The notes below the pieces were generated by a model. That model was not told where the DNA came from, did no database searches, and worked only from the letters and a program-made list of their open reading frames with translations. From the NCBI GenBank assembly GCA_937901895.1, contig CALGTD010000118.1, forward strand, positions 1 through 64,000: a DNA stretch of 64,000 nucleotides, read 5' to 3'. This DNA comes from an uncultured Spartobacteria bacterium. GTDB lineage: Bacteria; Verrucomicrobiota; Verrucomicrobiia; Chthoniobacterales; JAATET01. Shown here piece after piece: positions 55,243 through 63,981 of this stretch; the stretch's first letter is position 1; every line of letters starts with the position of its first letter. The translations under genes were made by a program, and so were the position numbers.

Positions 55243-56312
55243 GATTCCGAAGTGGGGCGGTTGAGAGATTTCAGGAAATTGACCGAAAGCGCGGTGACGA
55301 CGGTGCCTGCGGCGATCGCAATCAGATACATGAGCTTGTGATCGATCACGGGCAGAACGATCGGACCACCGTGCGGCGCGTGGTCGCCGACGCCGCCGAG
55401 CATGGCAATGACCGCCGCCGTGGACGATCCTAGCACGAGGCACGGAATGACCTTCACCGGCTCCGCGGCGGCGAACGGAATCGCGCCCTCGGTGATGCCG
55501 ATCATTCCCATCGCGAGCGCCGCCTTGCCGGCCTCCCGTTGTTCCTCCTTCCAAAGCGACTTGCGGATCAGCGTGGCGAGCCCCATGCCAAGCGGCGGCG
55601 TGCAGATCGCGGCGGCGATCGCTCCCATGACGGTGTAGTTGCCCTTCGTAATCAGGCCGGCGCCGAAGAAAAACGCCGTCTTGTTCACGGGGCCGCCCAT
55701 GTCGAATGCGATCATCGCGCCAAGAATCATCGCCAGCACGATCGCGTTGCCGGTGCCCATTCCATCGAGCCACCCCGCGAGGGCGCTCATCAGCGCGGCG
55801 ATCGGCAGTCCAATGAGCTTCAGCATGATCACGCCGATGATCACCGACGAAATGATCGGAATGATCAGGATCGGCATGATGGGACGGATGAACGCCGGGA
55901 CCTTGAGGGATTTGAGTGCCTGGACGACGTGGCCGGCGATGAGGCCGGCGACCATGGCGCCAAGAAAGCCGGCACTGACCGCCTGCTCGGTGCCGTCCAC
56001 GACCGTCGTTCCAAGATGCGTGGCAAGCCAGCCGCCGATCATGCCGGCGACGAGGCCCGGCTTCCCGGCGATCGCATAGGAAATGTAACCCGCGAGCACC
56101 GCAGGCATGAGCGTGAACGCGGCGACGCCGATGTCCATGATCGTCGACAGCCATTGCGGGGCGTTCGAAAAATCACCCGGAGCATCCGGAGACATGCGGC
56201 CGTTGATCGCGATGGCAAATGCGATGAGGATGCCTCCACAGGCGATGAACGGAATCGCAAACGATACGCCGTTCAGAAGGTGCTGCTTGGTCTTGGACAG
56301 GAGCTCTTTCAC
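55239..56312 (-). CDS. Fructose-type PTS enzyme IIC
   Basis: The product is 357 residues from a GTG start at 56312, with about nine TM segments. The family segments NGVSFAIPFIACGGILIAFA, FIRPIMPILIIPIISSV, AFDMGGPVNKTAFFFG and MIGITEGAIPFAAAEP are all present, including the conserved GITEGAIPF motif. It translocates and phosphorylates a fructose-like sugar using EIIB-phosphate. It is the first gene of the PTS group; upstream is an 80-base gap to the divergent AraC-MGMT gene. An ATG-initiated longer form would add non-conserved residues and is unlikely. Confidence 0.92.
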   Translation of the reverse strand: MKELLSKTKQHLLNGVSFAIPFIACGGILIAFAIAINGRMSPDAPGDFSNAPQWLSTIMDIGVAAFTLMPAVLAGYISYAIAGKPGLVAGMIGGWLATHLGTTVVDGTEQAVSAGFLGAMVAGLIAGHVVQALKSLKVPAFIRPIMPILIIPIISSVIIGVIMLKLIGLPIAALMSALAGWLDGMGTGNAIVLAMILGAMIAFDMGGPVNKTAFFFGAGLITKGNYTVMGAIAAAICTPPLGMGLATLIRKSLWKEEQREAGKAALAMGMIGITEGAIPFAAAEPVKVIPCLVLGSSTAAVIAMLGGVGDHAPHGGPIVLPVIDHKLMYLIAIAAGTVVTALSVNFLKSLNRPTSES

Positions 56313-56401
56313 GGGGGAAAGGGCGCCACTATGCGGGCCGTGCCCTCGCAAAATCAAGAATCGGGTGTCGCAGGTTGTGATGACGACATAGCGTGGCGGC
56401 G

Positions 56402-57244
56402 ATGGATTCCACTTCCCGCGATTACGCCCGCATCGAACGCGCGATCGTCTGGCTTGCAGCGAACTGGCGCGCGCAGCCTTCGCTCGCCGAGATCGCCGCA
56501 CAGGCGGGACTGAGCCCCGAGCATTTCGATCGCATTTTTTCGCGCTGGGCCGGGGTGAGCCCGCTGCGCTTTGCGCGATTTCTCACAAAGGAATATGCGC
56601 TCGAACGGCTTGCCGCGGGCGAGAGCGTGCTTGATGTCGCCTACGACAGTGGGCTTTCCGGACCCGGGCGTCTGCATGACCTGCTCGTGACCTGCGAGGC
56701 GGTAACGCCCGGCGAGGCGAAATCCGGCGGCCGGGGGGTAACGATCGAATATGGATTCGCGGAAACGCCCTTTGGCGAGTGCCTGCTCGCAAGCACCCTC
56801 CGCGGCATTTGCCGGCTCGAGTTTGCGACGGGTGAACTGCCCACGGAAATGGTGGCCCGACTCAGGGCCGCGTGGCCGAAGGCACAGTTGGTCGAGTCGT
56901 CCGCCGTTGTGCGACGGCTTGCGAGGTCGGTGTTTTCCGAAACCGGCGAACCTCCGCGGCTCCACCTTCGTGGCACGAATTTTCAGCTGCAGGTGTGGCA
57001 GGCATTGCTGCGGATCCACGAGGGTGCACTGACGACCTACGGAAACCTCGCCCGAGCCATCGGTGTGCCGACCGCAGGTCGCGCCGTCGGCGCGGCGGTG
57101 GGGGCGAATCCGGTGTCGATTCTCGTTCCGTGCCATCGCGTGATCCGGAGCACCGGCGTCTTTGGCAATTACCGCTGGGGAGCCGCGCGCAAGCTCGCGA
57201 TTTGCGGCTGGGAAACTGCGCGGTCCGAAAGTTCCGTGACCTGA
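56402..57244 (+). CDS. AraC-type HTH fused to O6-methylguanine-DNA methyltransferase (Ada-like)
   Basis: The product is 280 residues. Residues about 5-100 form an AraC-type helix-turn-helix (SLAEIAAQAGLSPEHFDRIF). The second half is MGMT: FQLQVWQALLRIHEGALTTY, AGRAVGAAVGANPVSILVPCHRVI, active-site Cys in PCHR at about residue 245. The N-terminal phosphotriester-repair Cys domain of Ada is absent. It repairs O6-alkylguanine by suicide transfer and may regulate adaptively. A GTG at 56393 is a possible alternative start. It is divergent from the PTS genes. Confidence 0.92.
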   Translation: MDSTSRDYARIERAIVWLAANWRAQPSLAEIAAQAGLSPEHFDRIFSRWAGVSPLRFARFLTKEYALERLAAGESVLDVAYDSGLSGPGRLHDLLVTCEAVTPGEAKSGGRGVTIEYGFAETPFGECLLASTLRGICRLEFATGELPTEMVARLRAAWPKAQLVESSAVVRRLARSVFSETGEPPRLHLRGTNFQLQVWQALLRIHEGALTTYGNLARAIGVPTAGRAVGAAVGANPVSILVPCHRVIRSTGVFGNYRWGAARKLAICGWETARSESSVT

Positions 57245-57300
57245 CCGGTTGAGAGTGCTTCGCGGATTGATCCGGCCTCGCCCTCGCGTAGGGTGTGCCC

Positions 57301-58551
57301 GTGAGCACGCCGAGGCTGTTGATTCCGTTTTCGTCCCGGAATTACCGCCTCTACTTTTCCGGTCAGCTCATTTCGCTCCTGGGCACGTGGATGACCCAGA
57401 CGGCCACGGTCTGGCTTGTCTATGAGCTTTCCGGCTCGCCGTTCTGGCTGGGCCTTGTCGCGTTGCTTGGGCAGGCGCCGGCGATCCTCCTCACTCCCGT
57501 CGGAGGTGTCTGGGTGGATCGCGTCAACCGGATGCGGCTGCTGATCGGCACGCAGGTGTTTTCAATGGTCCAGTCGCTGCTGCTGGCGGGCTTCACGCTC
57601 AGCGGGCACATCAATATCTGGATTCTCACGGTGCTAGCGATGTTCCAGGGACTCATCAACGCCGTGGATCTGCCGACGCGGCAGTCGCTCGCGGTCGCCC
57701 TCGCAGAAAAGCGCGAGCATCTGCCGGCGGTCATCGGAATGAACTCATCGATGTTCAACCTTGCACGGCTGGTGGGGCCCGCGATCGGCGGAATCCTGAT
57801 TGCAAGCTTCGGAGCGGGCTGGTGCTTCCTGATCGACGGACTCAGCTATGTCGCCGTGCTTGCCGCGCTCTTCGCCATGCGGCTTCAGGTGCCACCGCCC
57901 GGCCAACGAAGCGGTTCGGTTTGGCATGAGATGAGGACGGGATGGACGCATGCATGGGGATTTCGTCCCATCCGCGCCCTCATCCTTCTGACGGGAGGAA
58001 TGGGATTCTTTGGGTTGTCGTTTGCGGTGCTCGTTCCGGTGTATGCGCAATCCGTCTTCGGCGGCGACGCGCGCACGCTGGGGTGGCTGATGTCGAGCTC
58101 GGCCGTCGGCTCCGTGCTGGCTGCGCTTTATCTCGCGGGGCGTAAAAGCATCCGCGGAATCGGCAGGGCGATCGTCTCCGGAGCAACCGTGGCGGGAATC
58201 GCGCTGCTGATCTTTGCGTTTTCCCGGACGCTGTGGCTTTCCATGCTGTGCCTGGTTGGGTCAGGCTTTGGAGGCATCCTCGTGATGGCGTCCAACAACA
58301 CGCTCGTTCAAAACCTCGTCGACGAGGACAAGCGCGGCCGCGTCATGAGCATTTACTCCGTCGCCTTCCTGGGCGGAATGCCACTCGGCGCCCTGCTTAC
58401 GGGCTCGCTCGCCGACTGGCTGGGAACCACGACGGCCACCTGCTTCAACGCGCTTTCCTGTCTGGTGATCGCTGCGATTTTCCTCCGCTCTCTCCCCCGC
58501 CTTCGACGCGATGCCCGACCGGTTTTGGAAAGAGCCGGCCTTCTCGGGTAG
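57301..58551 (+). CDS. MFS transporter, EntS/MFS_3-like exporter
   Basis: The product is about 416 residues from the GTG at 57301 (a GTG two codons upstream is an alternative). It has 12 TM segments. MFS_3 features: the N-terminal FRLYFSGQLISLLGTWM-type segment (here NYRLYFSGQLISLLGTWM), GGVWVDRVNRMRLL (loop 2-3), DLPTRQSLAVAL and a late RGRVMSIYSVAFLGGMPLG. The subgroup exports siderophores, drugs or other small molecules. The gene follows the Ada-like gene by 56 bases. Substrate unknown. Confidence 0.88.
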   Translation: MSTPRLLIPFSSRNYRLYFSGQLISLLGTWMTQTATVWLVYELSGSPFWLGLVALLGQAPAILLTPVGGVWVDRVNRMRLLIGTQVFSMVQSLLLAGFTLSGHINIWILTVLAMFQGLINAVDLPTRQSLAVALAEKREHLPAVIGMNSSMFNLARLVGPAIGGILIASFGAGWCFLIDGLSYVAVLAALFAMRLQVPPPGQRSGSVWHEMRTGWTHAWGFRPIRALILLTGGMGFFGLSFAVLVPVYAQSVFGGDARTLGWLMSSSAVGSVLAALYLAGRKSIRGIGRAIVSGATVAGIALLIFAFSRTLWLSMLCLVGSGFGGILVMASNNTLVQNLVDEDKRGRVMSIYSVAFLGGMPLGALLTGSLADWLGTTTATCFNALSCLVIAAIFLRSLPRLRRDARPVLERAGLLG

Positions 58552-58718
58552 GGCCTGGCATCAACGACCAGTTGACAGCCGAATTTCTGACGCAACTTTC
58601 AGGCATGGGAGAGGTTCGATCTTTTTCACGCTCAGACGCCGGTGCGGGATCGAACTCTCTTATGGACGGGAAAAATCGAAAAAAACTTTGAACGGAAATC
58701 CGGGACCCCTGTCGAAGA

Positions 58719-58731
58719 TTAACGTCGTTAA
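58719..58731. promoter_or_regulatory. Palindrome upstream of the sigma factor gene
   Basis: TTAACGTCGTTAA is a perfect inverted repeat of six bases per arm with one central base, 85 bases before the sigma factor start. Its symmetry and place in an otherwise AT-richer leader make it a candidate operator. No matching repressor is known. Confidence 0.35.
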
Positions 58732-58787
58732 AGAACTGGAAAAAACCATCGAATAAAAGACGACCCACTACGTCTTAACCGTGGAGG

Positions 58788-58801
58788 CGCTTCCGGAAGC
58801 G
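58788..58801. promoter_or_regulatory. 14-bp palindrome touching the sigma factor ribosome-binding site
   Basis: CGCTTCCGGAAGCG is self-complementary; as RNA it can form five pairs with a four-base loop. It directly abuts the purine-rich GGAAGGG used as Shine-Dalgarno (58801-58807), ahead of the ATG at 58816. A hairpin here might limit initiation. Confidence 0.35.
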
Positions 58802-58815
58802 GAAGGGAAAAAACA

Positions 58816-59661
58816 ATGGCAATCGAAGATACCGATACTGGATTTCAGCTTTACCTGCGCGAGATCGCGCGGTTTCCGCTGCTGACCCCCGAAGAGGAGG
58901 TCAAGCTTGCGCGCAAGATCAAGCGCGGGGACGCAAAGGCCCGTGCCCATATGGTGCGGTCGAACCTGCGCCTCGTGGTCAAAATCGCCCGCGATTATCA
59001 GGGGCTGGGACTTCCGCTCCTGGATTTGATTTCCGAAGGCAACATCGGCCTGATGAAGGCGGTGGAGCGTTTCGATCCGAAAAAGGGCGGCAAGCTCAGC
59101 ACTTATGCGGCCTGGTGGATCAAGCAGTCGATCAAGCGTGCGCTGGCCAACCAGAGCAAAACGATCCGTCTGCCTGTCCATCTCGTGGACAAGATCTCGA
59201 AGATCCGTCGCGTGGCTGTGCAGATGAGCGAGGAGCTGGGCCGCGAGCCGACCGACGAGGAGCTTGCCGAGGAGATCGGCATGGTTGCGTCGAAGGTGTC
59301 GCAGCTCAAGACGGCGGCGATCCGCCCCGCTTCGCTCGATGCACCGATCGGCGACGACGATTCCACCGAATTTGGAGAAATCGTCGGCGATGCGGAGGCT
59401 CAGGATCCCTTCGAGCTCCTGCGTGACAAGGATCTGCGCGACGAGGTGGGCGACTTGCTCGACGTGCTCGACGAGCGCGAGCGGAAGATCATCAACTCCC
59501 GCTTCGGTCTCGACGGCCAGAAGCCCCGCACCCTGGAAGAGGTCGGCGAGAAGTTTGGCGTCACTCGTGAGCGCATCCGCCAGTTGCAGAATATCGCGCT
59601 GCACAAGATGCGGCGTGCGCTCAGCAAGAAGGAGAAGCCACGGCCCGAGGCCTTGGTCTGA
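58816..59661 (+). CDS. RNA polymerase sigma-70 factor, primary-like (group 1/2)
   Basis: The product is 281 residues, lacking region 1.1 and the long non-conserved insert of E. coli RpoD. Region 1.2 lies at about 8-40 (FQLYLREIARFPLLTPEEE), region 2 at about 45-115 (NLRLVVKIARDYQGLGLPLLDLISEGNIGL, with core-binding and -10 motifs; STYAAWWIKQSIKRAL), region 3 at about 118-195, and region 4 at about 215-270 (TLEEVGEKFGVTRERIRQLQ). The 264-base leader carries two palindromes, and a strong terminator follows. It could be the housekeeping factor or a stationary-phase-like group 2 factor; length and missing region 1.1 favour group 2 or a streamlined primary factor. Confidence 0.92.
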   Translation: MAIEDTDTGFQLYLREIARFPLLTPEEEVKLARKIKRGDAKARAHMVRSNLRLVVKIARDYQGLGLPLLDLISEGNIGLMKAVERFDPKKGGKLSTYAAWWIKQSIKRALANQSKTIRLPVHLVDKISKIRRVAVQMSEELGREPTDEELAEEIGMVASKVSQLKTAAIRPASLDAPIGDDDSTEFGEIVGDAEAQDPFELLRDKDLRDEVGDLLDVLDERERKIINSRFGLDGQKPRTLEEVGEKFGVTRERIRQLQNIALHKMRRALSKKEKPRPEALV

Positions 59662-59690
59662 TCCGCGAGAAAATAAATGGTCTAAAGATT

Positions 59691-59728
59691 CTGCCGGACG
59701 TTCGGGGGGGCGTCCGGCAGTTTTCTTT
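59691..59728 (+). terminator. Strong intrinsic terminator after the sigma factor gene
   Basis: CTGCCGGACG (59691-59700) pairs perfectly with CGTCCGGCAG (59711-59720) around a ten-base loop, followed by TTTTCTTTT. It sits 29 bases after the sigma stop, the best terminator in the window. Confidence 0.9.
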
Positions 59729-59774
59729 TCAGGCCGGCGAGGCCTTGCGAAGCGTATCTGCGAGGGTCAGGCTG

Positions 59775-61148
59775 TTACAACGTGAGGGAACGGCCCGGCT
59801 CGGGGACAATGATCTCCGAATCCGGCAGCAGTCGGGAAAGCTCCCGCTGGAACCAGCCAATGGCCGGGGGATCGCCGTGCACCAGGACGATTTTTTTCGG
59901 GCGGAGACGGACCGCGTAGTCGGCGAGACTTTCGCGGGAAGCGTGTGCGCTGAACTGGAAATTCTCCACCCGGCAGCGGCGCTCGACCGGGGGAAAGTCC
60001 GGATCGAGTTGAACCCTGTCCCCGGGTTTTGCGGCGCGCAGTCTTCCTGCTGGTGAGTCCGGGTCGGAGTAACCCACGAAAAAGAGGGACTGGTCCGGGT
60101 GGGGCAGAATCTTCCGGGCCCAGATGTTCGACAGCGTGTGCTCGGTCATCATGCCGGAGGAGAGGGCGTAGATGCAGCGCGGTTTGGGACTCAGCGACAG
60201 CACCTCGTTTCCTGACATCACGTAGGGGGCGAGTTCGTGAAGCAACGCCAGATCGGGATGTCCCCGATCGCCATTTGCGACGAACGCGTCGTAGGCTTCC
60301 GTCACCTTCGTGCTCAATCCGCCCACATAAACGGGAGTGATCGGCATGCGGCCATCGCGACGCATCTGCCAGAAAATCGTGAGGAGTTCCTGGGTTTTGC
60401 CGAGGGCGAAAACCGGGATCGTCACCGCCTCCCCCCGATCGAATGCCGCAAGCACGGCGTCGGCAAACCGCCGCTCCTCCGCCTCCCGCGTGAATCCCTC
60501 CGGCAGCGGCGAGTCGCCGCGAGTAGTCTCCATGATCAGCACGTCGACGCCTTCCGTGGGAAAGTCCGCCGGCCTCATCAGGGTCTGGGATTCGAAATTC
60601 ACGTCTCCCGTGTAGAAAACGGAACGCCCCTCCGCCCGGATCATCACCCCCGCCGACCCGAGAATGTGTCCCGCATGGAAAAACTCGAGCGTGGGTTCAA
60701 CGCCGTCTCCATCACCCCGCTCGCCGGAAAGCGTGAACCGCTGCCGGACCGGCGCGACCCGCCACATTGAGCGCGAGAAATCGATGCCGCGGTGCGTGAA
60801 GAGCGGATACTCCATGACGCCTTCGTCCTCGCGCTGGCGGGTCATGACGTTGACCGAGTTGTGCAGCATCGTTTCGCCGATCCGCTTCGTCGCCTCGGTG
60901 AGGAAAACCGGAGTGTCCTGCGCGGAACGCGTGAGTAATGGCAGGGAGCCGATATGGTCCTGATGCGCGTGGGTGATGACGATCGCGTCCAGCGGACCCG
61001 GGGGGATCTTCGAATAATCGGGGGTTGCGGCGAGACCGCGCTCCTTTGGGTGCATCCCGCAATCCAGGACGATCCGCTTGCCGCCGGCGTCCAGGAGGTA
61101 GGAGTTCGCGCCGATTTCGACCCGGCGCGTCAGGTTCAGAAACTCCAT
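59775..61148 (-). CDS. Beta-CASP metallo-beta-lactamase nuclease (CPSF73-like)
   Basis: The product is 457 residues. The MBL motif is THAHQDHIGSLP near residue 58 (HxHxDH), the third histidine site HAGHILGSAGVMI near 160 and the Asp in YTGDVNF follow. The beta-CASP part has PVFALGKTQELL near 245, and the final motif HGDPPAIGWFQ with a preceding SAHAS. Family members cut or trim RNA; some act on DNA. It is convergent with the sigma factor. Expected cytoplasmic, with two zinc ions. Confidence 0.9.
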   Translation of the reverse strand: MEFLNLTRRVEIGANSYLLDAGGKRIVLDCGMHPKERGLAATPDYSKIPPGPLDAIVITHAHQDHIGSLPLLTRSAQDTPVFLTEATKRIGETMLHNSVNVMTRQREDEGVMEYPLFTHRGIDFSRSMWRVAPVRQRFTLSGERGDGDGVEPTLEFFHAGHILGSAGVMIRAEGRSVFYTGDVNFESQTLMRPADFPTEGVDVLIMETTRGDSPLPEGFTREAEERRFADAVLAAFDRGEAVTIPVFALGKTQELLTIFWQMRRDGRMPITPVYVGGLSTKVTEAYDAFVANGDRGHPDLALLHELAPYVMSGNEVLSLSPKPRCIYALSSGMMTEHTLSNIWARKILPHPDQSLFFVGYSDPDSPAGRLRAAKPGDRVQLDPDFPPVERRCRVENFQFSAHASRESLADYAVRLRPKKIVLVHGDPPAIGWFQRELSRLLPDSEIIVPEPGRSLTL

Positions 61149-61246
61149 GCGCCGCGCAGGCTAGCGACGCGGGGAGCGCATGGAAATGCGAAACTTCCGT
61201 CGCAAACCCGGATTCCGTGGCGTTCCCGGTGAAGTGCGGCAGGGAG

Positions 61247-62323
61247 TTACGGCTGCGTGGCCGGGGGCTCGGATTCCCGGAGTTTGGATCGACGGGGAGC
61301 AATCGGCAGGATTGCAAAGACCGGCAACCACGCCACGAAAGCGATCGGGGCCACGATTCGAAACTCCTGATAAATTCCGAGGGCAAGCAAGGCCCACGTG
61401 AGGCTCGCTGCAAGGGCGAGCACGAGACGCTCCCGCCGGCGTGCGGCCCACCACGGCAGGGTGGACGCAATCGCGACGACCACCGCCGCGCTCCACCACG
61501 GCAATCCGACACCCTCTGCGAGTCCATTCTTCAATGCGGCGAATCCGAGGCCGTAGATGGATCCGGTGGCCTCGACCACGACCAGTCGGTTGCGGAACAT
61601 TTGCTCCAGCGCCGGCGAGATTTCTCCGCGCTCTGCGCGCTCCACCGCGAGAAGGATGTCGTCAAGTTTCGTGACGTGAATGCATGAAGAAGCCAGCGGA
61701 TTGATTTGAGAAAATCCATCCGCGTAGATGGGCGCGATAAGGCCGTCCCCACGAAGGGTTCCGGGGATCGATCCGGTCACGCGTGCCGGTGATTCGCGCT
61801 CGATCTCGAGCAGGAAAAGAAATCCCGAGGAGGGAACTGCGACGCCGGTCGCAACGCCCGCGACGAATGCCCCCTCCCGGAACTTCGGAGACGCGGCGCC
61901 GATGAGATGACGGGGTGGCTCCACGAAATCCCCGGGGGCAATCGACGCGTCCGTGGAATCGACCGTCACATGCATCAGGGCGGGGAGATTCCCCGCTCCC
62001 GTGAAAACGATCGGCACCGTTGCGTCCCGAATTCGCGACATCAGGAGCGGCGCATCCGCGCTGCGGGCGATTGGCGCGAGAAACGCGATGCCCGCAGGAC
62101 GGAACCGCTCGACGGCGCGCAGGACGAGCGCCGCGTCGAGGGGGGAGAGAAGGCCGTTTGGAGCTGCGCACTGGATGGAAACAATGATCTCCGGTGTCGC
62201 GGGCAGCGTGTTGGCGCCGAGCCAGCGTCGAATCTCGGTTTGCGGACGCGAGGGGACGCGTTCGAGCGTGATCGAAGCGGCGGCGACAATCGCCAGCAGA
62301 ATGGCGGCCGCCGGACGGGTCAT
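61247..62323 (-). CDS. CHASE2-like sensory-domain membrane protein without output domain
   Basis: The product is 358 residues. A signal anchor (about 5-20) leads to a periplasmic alpha/beta region with the CHASE2-like pattern: ERFRPAGIAFLAPI, FSQINPLASSCIHVTKLDDIL, and FRNRLVVVEATGS just before the membrane. Three TM segments follow (about 272-345), then a short tail. CHASE2 proteins usually carry a cyclase, kinase or phosphatase after the three TMs; none is present here. It overlaps recN by ATGA and is probably co-expressed. The CHASE2 call is by eye and moderate. Confidence 0.6.
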   Translation of the reverse strand: MTRPAAAILLAIVAAASITLERVPSRPQTEIRRWLGANTLPATPEIIVSIQCAAPNGLLSPLDAALVLRAVERFRPAGIAFLAPIARSADAPLLMSRIRDATVPIVFTGAGNLPALMHVTVDSTDASIAPGDFVEPPRHLIGAASPKFREGAFVAGVATGVAVPSSGFLFLLEIERESPARVTGSIPGTLRGDGLIAPIYADGFSQINPLASSCIHVTKLDDILLAVERAERGEISPALEQMFRNRLVVVEATGSIYGLGFAALKNGLAEGVGLPWWSAAVVVAIASTLPWWAARRRERLVLALAASLTWALLALGIYQEFRIVAPIAFVAWLPVFAILPIAPRRSKLRESEPPATQP

Positions 62324-63981
62324 GCGCGGAGAAGCTCCCGGGCGTGAGCGAGTGCCGCGTCGCCCTTGCGGCTGCCGAGCATCCGGGCGATTTCCTCCTC
62401 GCGGGCGGCTGTGTCGAGAGGCTGGACGATCGACACCGTCCGCCCGTCGGCGACCGACTTCCTGACCGCAAAGTGTGCCGGTGCGGCCGAGGCGACCTGC
62501 GGAAGGTGGGTGATGCAGAGCACCTGCCGGAGCCGGCCGATCTCGCGCATTTTCGCCCCGACGGCATGTGCCACCTCGCCTCCAATGTTGGCGTCGATCT
62601 CGTCGAAAACGAGAATCGGGATCTCGTCCTGGCTTGCGAGGGTGGTCTTCAGCGCGAGCATCACTCTCGAAATTTCTCCGCTCGAGGCGATTGCCCGCAG
62701 TGGCTGGGCGGGTTCACCGGGATTCGGAGCAAACACGAACTCTACCGTCTCCAGACCGTCTGCGACGGGATCTCCGCCCTTTTGCAGGTCGACGCTGAAT
62801 CCCACCTTGGGGAATCCAAGATCCTGGAGGTGCTTGCGAACGGACCCGGCAAGTTTCGGCGCCGCTGCGGTGCGAAGCCTGGAGAGGGCGGCGCCGGCAT
62901 CGAGTGTCTTTTTGCGGGCCTTCCCGATTTCCTCCGCCAGTCCCTTCCGTCGCGATACGGTGGCGCGCAATTCCTCGAGCCGTTTTGCCGCCCGGGTTCC
63001 AAACTCGAGGATTTCCTCGATCGAGGAACCGTATTTGCGTTTGAGCGCTTGAATCGTATCCAGCCGCATTTCGATGTCGGCAAGGGTGGCCGCGGAGTCC
63101 GTGTCGAGTCCGCTGCCGTAGGAGGCAAAGGTGCGCGCGAGGTCGGAGGTTTCCTCCGCGAGAGCGGCCACGCTATCGACCGGAGCGGTCTGTGTCGGAT
63201 CGAGCTTCGCAAGTTCCCGGGCAAGCTTGAGAACCGCCGCCAGCCGGTCGGTGACGGAATCCTCGGCTTCGCCAAGCGCGTCGGCGAGACTGGCTGCGAG
63301 CTCGCGCAGACGGCGGGCGTTTGCGGCGGTTTGCTGGCGGGCGATCAGAGTTTCCTCCTCGCCGGGTTGCAGGGCGGCGTTTTCGATCTCGGAAACCTGA
63401 TGCTCGAGGAGATCGATCTCCCGTTCGCGCGCAAGACGGTCGGCATCGCTTTCCTCGCGTTCGCGCTCCAGTGCAAGCCACGCCCGACGGGCTTCGCGGT
63501 AGGCGGCGGCGGCGTCGGTCGCACCGGCGAAGGCGTCCAGCAGTCGCGTCTGGGCTTCGCGAGAGAAGAGGGATTGATGGTCGTGCGGGCCATGCAGATC
63601 CACGAGCCGCTCGCCGATCTCCCGCAGGAGCGCGAGCGTGCACGGGGATCCGTTTGCATGCTGCCGCCCGGTTCCGGTTGCGGAAACGACGCGCTTGAGC
63701 AGGAGCTGCCCCTCCTCGCACGGTTCGATGCCGGCCTTTTCAAGAAGGGCGTGCATCGGCGAGGAATCCGGAAGCTGGATGACCGCCTCCACCACGCACT
63801 CCTTCTGGCCGGCGCGGATGGCGGATTTGTCGGCGCGTTCGCCGAGGAGAAGCTGGAGGCCGCCGATGAGGATCGATTTTCCCGCCCCCGTCTCCCCCGT
63901 GATGGCGACGAAGCCGGTGGGGATTTCCCATTCCAGCGACTCGACGAGGGCGAAATTGCGGATGCGGAGTGAAGCGAGCAT
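62320..63981 (-). CDS. recN: DNA repair protein RecN
   Basis: SMC-like ATPase in double-strand-break repair. The product is 553 residues, normal length. Walker A TGETGAGKSILIGGLQLLLG at about 30-49 (noted GETGAGKSILI), the coiled-coil regions between about 150 and 370, ABC-type signature region SSGEISRVMLALK, and Walker B PILVFDEIDANIGG with the following HAVGAKM and ITHLPQVAS. The ATG at 63981 is 19 bases from the window end, so a short upstream extension cannot be excluded. It overlaps the CHASE2-like gene. Confidence 0.95.
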   Translation of the reverse strand: MLASLRIRNFALVESLEWEIPTGFVAITGETGAGKSILIGGLQLLLGERADKSAIRAGQKECVVEAVIQLPDSSPMHALLEKAGIEPCEEGQLLLKRVVSATGTGRQHANGSPCTLALLREIGERLVDLHGPHDHQSLFSREAQTRLLDAFAGATDAAAAYREARRAWLALEREREESDADRLAREREIDLLEHQVSEIENAALQPGEEETLIARQQTAANARRLRELAASLADALGEAEDSVTDRLAAVLKLARELAKLDPTQTAPVDSVAALAEETSDLARTFASYGSGLDTDSAATLADIEMRLDTIQALKRKYGSSIEEILEFGTRAAKRLEELRATVSRRKGLAEEIGKARKKTLDAGAALSRLRTAAAPKLAGSVRKHLQDLGFPKVGFSVDLQKGGDPVADGLETVEFVFAPNPGEPAQPLRAIASSGEISRVMLALKTTLASQDEIPILVFDEIDANIGGEVAHAVGAKMREIGRLRQVLCITHLPQVASAAPAHFAVRKSVADGRTVSIVQPLDTAAREEEIARMLGSRKGDAALAHARELLRA

